From: Pachyseris speciosa | Lineage: Eukaryota; Cnidaria; Anthozoa; Scleractinia; Pachyseridae | Length of the DNA stretch: 64,000 nucleotides | Direction: 5' to 3' | Assembly: GCA_016490735.1 (NCBI GenBank) | Contig: JAEMWC010000621.1 | Location: forward strand, 224,501 to 288,500 | In this document: in pieces, positions 57,073-64,000 of the stretch | Layout: each line of letters starts with the position of its first letter | Numbering within the stretch: position 1 is the stretch's first letter | The notes under the pieces: model-generated | Seen by the model: the letters and a program-made list of their open reading frames with translations, nothing else | Database searches by the model: none | Told to the model about the DNA's origin: nothing | Program-made: the position numbers and the translations under genes

Positions 57073-59237
57073 GCGTTTTTCTTTTTTTACTGTTATTTAT
57101 TTTACCATTATCTCTTTTTCAGTAAGTTGTATTTAGTCTGTATTTTATTTTGTAGCCAGCATTTACTGCTTCTTTGGTATTGTCAGTACTCGTTAGTAGC
57201 TGCTGTATTACAAGTAGTGTTAATATTGTACTCTCTATATGTAGCTGTAGCTTATTAGTAACGTCCACATTGTATTGTACTGAAGTATTTCAAGTGTATT
57301 GTAGGATAACGTTTGAGAGAAAAATAAAAAAATAAAAGTAAAAAAAACTTTATTTCGGTCATCAAGGAATGGCACATTTTCGTTTTCCACAAATTTTGAC
57401 AGCAAGTTAAAGTGAAATAAATGCCTCTTTCTAAAAAAAACAAAAAACAAAAAATCCGTTTTTAATATTGTATAAATTAAACATTGATTGTATTTTAGCT
57501 GTGAATAATGTATTTTACCTTTGCTTTTTTTACCTAGATGCACGGCTCTTGTGAAGAGCAAGAATTGTAAATTTTTGAACAAAACTACCGTGATGAAATT
57601 AAGTTTTCCATCCATTCATCCATCCATCCATCCATCCATCCATCCATCCATGCTTTGGCTTTGATATAGGAAAAGTATGACAGAATTGTCTTCTAAGTTA
57701 GCAGAAAAAACCGTGATCTTTCAAAGGCTTATAACTGTTCAGCTTGCGGAATCCCCTCTGAAGCTCTGATATCGGTATACCAAGATTTAGCGAATAATAA
57801 ATAATCAAGGAAAATTGTCTCGGGACTTTTTGCTAAATGCGCACACAGAATACACCTTTGTCTAAATATGGTCATATGCAATTACCCATAATAAGTTTCT
57901 TCATATTTGTACCCCCCCCCCCTCCCCCCCTCTCCTCCCACTGGGGAATGTTGATAGCCAATGAAACAATTGTACATCGTCAAATGCTTCAGTGGATCAA
58001 CATTACATTTTTATTTTTAGGAGGGTTAGGGAAAAGTGGGGTTAGTGATCTATTCTTTAGCGTGATTGTTTTGCCCAAGTGTCCCAAACAGTCTGGCTCA
58101 TGATGATTGACCGAATTCGGTGTTATAACATATATTTAATATTTGATCATTTCTGGGCACTTTACTGGGTTGCTTCTATCTTGATCCTGAAGATGGCTTA
58201 GTGCGGAAACGTTCGGTTTTTTTACTTTTTAAGATCTTTTAGTCAAAAAGAAACATTTCTTAAGTTTCCGGCGCTTTTTTGTAGAACAACTGAGAGGCGT
58301 GAAATGGTTTGAGACTATTTTAGGGCTTGAACAAATTACTTTGTCGGTGCGTTTCCAGTCTTAAGTTTCGCTTTGGAGTACAAATCTGTGTCAATTTAAG
58401 AAGTGGCTTTTTTCCTTACTGTTTATTCTAGGATTTAGAACCAAATAAAGGCACCCTATTTAAGCGGTGGGATATTAGAGACAAAATACCAGTTTTCCTT
58501 ATAAACTTTCGTTTCCTTTTCGTTCTCTCACTTTGGTCACCAGAGAGGCTTTAAAAAAAAAATGATTTCAGGCAGCGTCACCGATTGTGTTATTACTCAA
58601 AATTCAGTAGACAACAACCATTGTTTACTTGACGACGTTTCTCGCCAACATTTCTCAATACCGGTATAGCGAGGTCACGGGTTCATTTTCTATTGTATAA
58701 GACCACCTTAAATTGCGATTATTTGTTGTGTTGACTTGTCGATTGGGTGTAAAAGTTTGTTTTACTAACCTCAGGGTGACAAAAAGCAGGTAATCATGAG
58801 ATAGAAAGTTCGGTCTGACAAGAACAGCAAAACTAGGTTACATTTCCTGTCAACCTAAATGCCGTTCAGTTGTTAGCCGGTGCTCTGTTAGTGTACATCA
58901 TGAAGCAACAGCTATCTTTCGTGATACTATATTTCAGGTCGCGTAAAATTAAATAAAACGGCGATAGCAATACACATAAAAGAGCAACAATCCTATGAGA
59001 TTGAGAGTTATCATCCTCTGCCAACTAAGATGGATATACCACGTATCGTATACTATATACCTTGTTTAGTAAATTAACGGGGACCAGAAGTGCGATTGAC
59101 AACCATTGTCTAGCTAACACACAGGCAGTCATTTAAAAAAGACTGTGAAATTGCTAATGATTTACTAAGCCAATAATTTATCACCGTGCCGTCAAACAAA
59201 GAAAGTGAAAGCTGATTTATTAATTTTTCGTTTGTAA

Positions 59238-59309
59238 GAACTTGTCTGCCAACCAGCTGAGGGAACTGCCCAAAGGTGTTTTTGATAACAATACAGAGCT
59301 GCGGTGGCT
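59238..59309 (+). pseudogene. LRR exon 4, acceptor altered (probable lost or frame-shifting exon)
   Basis: Homologue of the exon at 2176, in segment C2. The LRR reading is intact (N-L-S-A-N-Q-L-R-E-L-P-K-G-V-F and so on) and the donor is GTATGTG. However, the aligned acceptor TAG|G has become TAA|G. The nearest usable AG is one base later (59237-59238), which would give a 71-nt exon and shift the frame. The exon is therefore skipped, uses another acceptor, or is dead. RNA evidence would decide. The LRR coding similarity itself is clear. Confidence 0.6.
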
Positions 59310-59630
59310 GTATGTGCATCTCCTGTTTACGCCTCCAAAGCGATAAGGACTGTATGAGACTGAAACTCGAGGAAATGCATGAAGGCGGCATTGGAGATTT
59401 CGGGACATTTGATAAATTTGTTTAGCAACAAGGATTTAGCCGTCTCATGAAAATTTCCAGGTGGTTCCGGCAGTATTAACTAATTTCGAGTCGCACGATT
59501 TATAAAGTCGTTTATTGAATGTTATGAGTTGTTATTCCATGAATTTTAGATGCTAGTCATGACGACTTATTGGTTATGAATTATATCCATTTTTTTGACG
59601 AGGAATTAGGTTGTGTTCATAATCTTCAAA

Positions 59631-60738
59631 TACCGTACTTCCTCGAGTAAGAGCCCACGCTCTTATAAGCACCCTCCCCCGAATAAGCGCCCTACTCCCT
59701 CGGCCAAAATGATCAGGGAGCTTTAGCAGCGACCACGGCGACGGCAACGAAAACGTTGTTTCAAAATCTGACTTTTCTTTTTTCTAACTGTTTCGCGAGT
59801 ATCCCAATTTGTTTAACTTGGAAAATGCTGCACAACTCTTCAGGGACTATATTACATGTACTACGAACGGCGTTAAAATAAGGTTCAAGAAAAAACCTAA
59901 AATTTGGTCATTTCACGTTGTTGTTTTACGGCAAAGAAATGTACTAAAATGTAAAACGCACGTGCACAGCGATTGTTTTTCTAATTAAACCCATTGTTTT
60001 GTGGCGTTCTCGTTGCCGTTGCCGTCCTCATTAGGGAGCTTTAGCAACGACGACGGCGACGGCAGCGAAAACGTCACTTCAAAATAGAACTTCTCGTTTT
60101 TGTAACGCTTTCGCTATTATTCCAATTTGTTTAACTTGGAAAATACTGGCGAACTATTCAGGGACTAATTTTTTTATGAACGGCGTTAAAGTAAGGAAAA
60201 AGAAAGAAAACTTTACAGTCACGCGCTCACGTTCTCGAGAAAACATAAAATTTAGTCATTTCACGTTGTTGTTTTGCAGTGAACGGCAAAGAAATGTACC
60301 CAAATGTAAAAAGCACGTGCACAGCGATTGTTTTTGCTAATTAAACCCATTGTTTTGTGACGTTCTCGTTGCCGTTGCCGTCCTCGTTGCTAAAGCTCCC
60401 TAATAAGTAAGCGCTTCTCTCGAATAACCGCCTCCTCCCCTCCCCGTTCCTTTCTTGAATGGTAGGGATATACAAGGAAAACCTGTTCCTATTTTCACTA
60501 TTTTCAACTACACCGGCATCAGTACATGTAGAAAAACAGTTTATTTTCGGTTAAGTCGCTTCCAGTTATTTTCACATCAATGTGTTTTAGAATTCTTTTA
60601 TGGGCATGATCCAAAATAAACTTACAGTTCGTTGAAAGAAAAAGATAATAAGCGCCCTCTTTAGAATACCTCCACTCAATACTTTTATAGCCGAAATTTT
60701 AAATAAGCGCCCGTGCGCTTATTTGAGAAAATACGATA
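59631..60738. mobile_element. MITE cluster in C2 with two GGGAGC elements
   Basis: Counterpart of 2562-3326. One GGGAGCTTTAGCA element runs from 59716 to about 60029 but has lost its right tip. A second, complete one occupies 60034-60400 and starts after TTA. The two interiors resemble each other (AATTTGTTTAACTTGGAAAA occurs in both). The arrangement fits an insertion into the end of the earlier copy, or an unequal exchange. Confidence 0.55.
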
Positions 60739-61092
60739 AATCAGCAGCTGCAGCCGATGTTTCCGTACATAAGCTGATATGGGACCCTTCTCCAGTACGC
60801 GGTAATTTTGTTATAATCGCTTTTTGGTATTTCCTACTTCTCTCCCTATTCGTGAAGAGCAAGTTAGGTTTGGGTCAAGAGATATATCTTGTTTTTCTTC
60901 GTTGTTAAGTTTGCCGATATTCATATAGATTCGTCACATACCGGGAAGAAAAAGAAAAAGAAAAACAAGCAAACAAACAAACAAAAATGTGGCAGGACAT
61001 TTTGGTTTTGTGTGTCACTCTTCCTTCCATTTCTCTGTTGTGCTAAGGAATCTTACTGGAAATAATTTGTAATCCCATTCACATCAATATTC

Positions 61093-62475
61093 GGCGAATA
61101 TATATATTTAGCCAAGCCTAAAAGCGGAGCTCCAAAAGCATTCTTTTTCTACTGGCATTAACATAATAGTCTGCTTGTCATATCACCCATCTGACCTCAC
61201 TCAAGCTACAGACCCAATGCTCCAAAAAATAGTATGGAAAGGTGATCTGAGCCACTGGCACAGTGGATTTGGACCCTCCAGTGCAGATCTGCTTATGGAT
61301 CAGATTTGGACCCCTATTCCAGAACTGCTAGCAGATATGAACCCCCTTTCACGGATTTGGACCCCCCCCACCCCCCCCCCCCCCCCTCTAAAAACAAGCG
61401 TTCTATTGAGTAAGGTAATAAAAATTCCTTTGCAAATTGAATTTGGAGATGTTCAAAAGCAAAATAAAAATTTTGAGGTAGGTTTTTTTCAAAATAATAT
61501 TTAATACTTTGTGTAAAAAAGAACCTGCAATGCTAGTTTGCATCTATAAACTTTTAAAACAAAACATTTCTTAACATCTTAGAGCAATACCTAAGGACAG
61601 GTCTGTTTCCCCGTTCAACTGTAGGCTACTTAGTTATGGTTTAGAGCCACTAGAAATTGGTGGAGAAGCCTGGTGAATGCTATTTTGAATCAGTATCCGA
61701 CATCAGATATATAGTGATTCAGATCATCACTTCATAATGAATGCAATTTCAGTTATCCAAAGCCTCCCATGAGACAGTTGGAAATCAGAAATTGTGTATC
61801 CTCTGAATATATGTATGCCTCAAAAAACTTATGAAAGAAAGATACATGGAAATCAATAAAAATATTTAGATGATATGCATTAAGACCAAGATATTTCTCT
61901 TGATCAGTTACTTCTTGACCTTACTATCCCAAAAAACTTCTTGCTGACATTAAGCTCATCAATCAAAAAGAAATCCAGCTGCTCTTCTGGCCAGCCAAGT
62001 GTAAGACTAAGCAACAAGTTTGATAATAAAATATTGGGGATTTGGTTGATATCACTATCAAGGTAATTAACAATGTAGTATGAGGACTTAAGGTAATGAT
62101 TCACCAAAGCAAAAGTGCTGGAAATCCGTGTTAGCCATCTTAACTTGATTTTCTATTCTCCATGTACGTTTGAAATTGCACAACATACTTCATCAAACAA
62201 CAAAAATCCCATTAAACATTAGTGCCAAATGTCATCCAAACATACCACAAGATTGGTGTGACCAGCTATGAATAAAATTAATTGAAAGACTGCATGCAGG
62301 AGAAGGAAGTACATTGATGAGAAAGAGCTTACTTTAAGTTTAATTTTAAGTTTGAAGTTTAATAATTCCTTTTCATGCGAATACATCTAAGTTGATACCA
62401 AAAAGGAAAAAAAAAAGTGCATGACTGGAGAATAATTGGGATAAAGTAAATTCCCATACAAAGAATATTATCTAA
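61093..62475. other. Intergenic stretch with poly-C tract, no gene
   Basis: A TATATATTTAGCCAAG-start repeat at 61101 has a relative near 63222. GGATTTGGACCC-type motifs recur at 61266, 61304 and 61350 before a C-run (61362-61386). The 109-aa frame across this is Pro-rich because of the C-run. Nothing else is recognised to 62475. Confidence 0.45.
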
Positions 62476-62477
62476 TA

Positions 62478-62908
62478 CAGTAATAGCCCGTGTATAAGAA
62501 CCTGGGTTTTAAGAACCTGTGAGGCTAAAATTTTCATTTTAAGCCCCCTCCACATAAGAACCTATTAAAGCTAAAATTTTAAGTTAGGTTCTTATCAGTG
62601 GGGTTGCTGTAAAAGTGTAAAGGTAGAAACTGCTGAATGAGTTTCTTTGTTATGTTTTGTTAAAGACATATACTGTACCTGTACTGAACTGCCTATAGGC
62701 ATTTCTCTATGGTACAAATAAATGATTTATACTGTATCATGAGATGATGTTTATTATATATATAGTATATTCAGATAAAATTCATATGAAAATATAAGAA
62801 CCTATTTTAAGAACCTTGGTAGCCTAAATTTGCTTTAAGTACCATTTATATAAGAGCCTATTTAGGCTAAATTGGAAAATTCAGGTTCTTATACGTGGGC
62901 TATTACTG
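62478..62908. mobile_element. 431-bp MITE with TA target duplication
   Basis: Ends CAGTAATAGCCCGTGTATAA and the complement of TTATACGTGGGCTATTACTG, flanked by TA on both sides. The interior has several TAAGAACCT repeats in both directions. This is consistent with a Tc1/mariner-type non-autonomous element. A clean example with clear boundaries. Confidence 0.7.
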
Positions 62909-63539
62909 TATTACACATTCCAAAAACTAAGAGGTGAAATTTAAACGTGGCCCAAAGCTAACCTAATCAAATTAAATCGAATACTTGTCTCTTACAAGTC
63001 ACCCCTGCTTTGAGATTGACACTAAAAATAAAGAAGTAAAATTGAAATACAATCCAAAGCTACATACTTGTCACTCACAAGCTACATCTGATTTAAAATT
63101 GACACAAATAATGTAATAGATAGGACTTAAAACTGCTTAAAGAAGGTGCATGCATGATGTTCGATGGAACACCATTCCAGTCTGGTATGTAGCGATTATA
63201 AAAAGAAAAGCTGAAGGCCATATATATATATATTTAGCCAGGCCAAGCCTAGAATCGGAGCTGCACACTCTCACCGAGCAACTTCGCATGGCTTTATTTG
63301 GGCCAGTTTAATTTGTGTCCAAAACAATTGAGCAGCAGCAGGGAAAACGAAGAGTTTTCGATAGCAAACGTTTGCAAAAAAAAAGAGAGACATTCGTGAG
63401 TCCTAACTACTTTCAGATGAAAGCGTAATGGCATTCAAAGCGGATAAAAAAATCCACTACAAGCGAACAAAGTACGATGCAAGTGTTTTGCTCGAAGGAG
63501 AAGGGGGGAAATTAAACAAGACTAGCTTGTTATAAAAAT

Positions 63540-63850
63540 AGCTTGTACTGATTAGAAAAATCGGTATTTGTTTTGACATAAATGCTCGTAGAAAAGACAA
63601 TAAAGGGTAAAAACTTATCGTTAAGAGCAGTCAACAGGAATTGACCGCGGTTCAAAAACAACAGAACAACAAACATAAGTATTACAAGAAAACAAAGCAA
63701 AATACGAATATTTCTTCGAAGATTCTTGGAGAAGGTGGAGAAATTAGACAAGTAACAAAAATTGCTTAGCAATTTTGACATAAATGTCCGTAGAAAAGAC
63801 AAAAAACAGATCCACACCTGATCGTTTAGAGCAGTCAACAGGAATCACTG
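63540..63850. repeat. Direct repeat, about 206-bp offset
   Basis: TTTTGACATAAATGCTCGTAG through AGCAGTCAACAGGAAT occurs at about 63571-63640 and again at 63773-63846 with changes. The minus-strand 102-aa frame over it is a by-product of the repetition. The final 150 bp shows no gene. Confidence 0.6.
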
Positions 63851-64000
63851 AGGCAGCAATCACTCGGAACGCGACAGAACTGAATAATAGCGCCATTTCT
63901 CACAAAATCTTTCCTTGGCTGACACAAAACGCTAAAGAGCTTTGATAGCCTGTTACTTCCCATGTCTTCCGAAGAACCTTCTTCAATTAATGATTCTCAG

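Larger units (their letters stand above)
54190..57345 (+). mobile_element. Second L1/Tx1-type LINE, ORF2 only, RT palm deleted
   Basis: APE endonuclease, linker, first RT blocks and C-terminal zinc block lie in order on the + strand. There is no ORF1. The RT core with the catalytic Asp pair is absent between about 56440 and the C-terminal part. A 3' tail rich in AATAAAAAAATAAAAG (about 57324-57345) ends it. Breaks include a 31-bp tandem duplication, frame changes, an in-frame TAG at 55148 and a 0.4-kb insert at 55949-56354. It is a different subfamily from 33620-41133, with the same layout. Confidence 0.8.
57537..61092. repeat. Segmental duplication copy C2
   Basis: Same orientation as 1-3686 and separated from it by about 54 kb. 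It begins just downstream of the A-rich tail of the second LINE. It contains the altered LRR exon at 59238. Its MITE cluster (59631-60738) is longer than that of C1 because a second GGGAGC-type element is nested in it. Homology ends near 61092, where a TATATA-TTTAGCCAAG repeat begins. Confidence 0.85.

Noticed and set aside
61175..61504. 109-aa Pro-rich frame
   Set aside because: The Pro stretch comes from a poly-C run; repeats of GGATTTGGACCC explain the rest.

Overview
The window is repeat-dominated metazoan nuclear DNA, most likely from a cnidarian and probably a stony coral. This is inferred from element families (BEL/Pao, L1/Tx1-type LINEs, Penelope-like elements, tRNA-headed SINEs, many palindromic MITEs) and from recalled similarity, not from a database search. 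There are no operons or bacterial features. The only convincing host coding sequence is a set of isolated leucine-rich-repeat (LRR) exons on the + strand at about 2.2, 22.3, 31.7 and 59.3 kb. Three are exactly 72 nt, in phase 2-2, with good splice sites. The fourth has lost its aligned acceptor.

Layout. 1-3686 and 57537-61092 are two copies of one segment (C1/C2), each with one LRR exon. 3687-6205 is a cluster of palindromic MITEs. 6206-23999 (copy A) and 24000-33508 (copy B) are a head-to-tail duplication, each with one LRR exon and one small DUF3504/ZMYM-like coding relic. Comparing A with B gives empty sites for many later insertions. A has a 6.1-kb BEL/Pao retrotransposon (14644-20740), a 3.1-kb Helitron/Helentron-like block (9357-12462) and three MITEs. 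B has a TTA-flanked MITE, a TTAA-flanked palindromic MITE and an unclassified 0.6-kb insert.

A long, broken L1-type LINE lies at 33620-41133. It is interrupted by a tRNA-Thr-like SINE triplet (34891-35538) and by a 1.35-kb DNA transposon with 15-bp inverted ends and a relic SAP motif (37441-38793). 41.1-47.2 kb holds LINE tails, a SINE inside an inverted repeat, and microsatellites. 47427-49761 is a Penelope-like element whose N-terminal third is inverted. 49.88-50.96 kb is a two-monomer minisatellite. 51958-52320 is a self-complementary tandem repeat. A second L1-type LINE (54190-57345) has lost its reverse transcriptase palm and carries a tRNA-like insert with 108-bp direct repeats. The last 3 kb holds a TA-flanked MITE and local repeats.

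Functionally, the locus looks like an LRR gene that grew by segmental duplication of exon-plus-intron blocks, so each duplication adds one frame-neutral 24-residue repeat. Transposons have since filled the introns. No transposon in the window appears able to encode a complete set of functional proteins.
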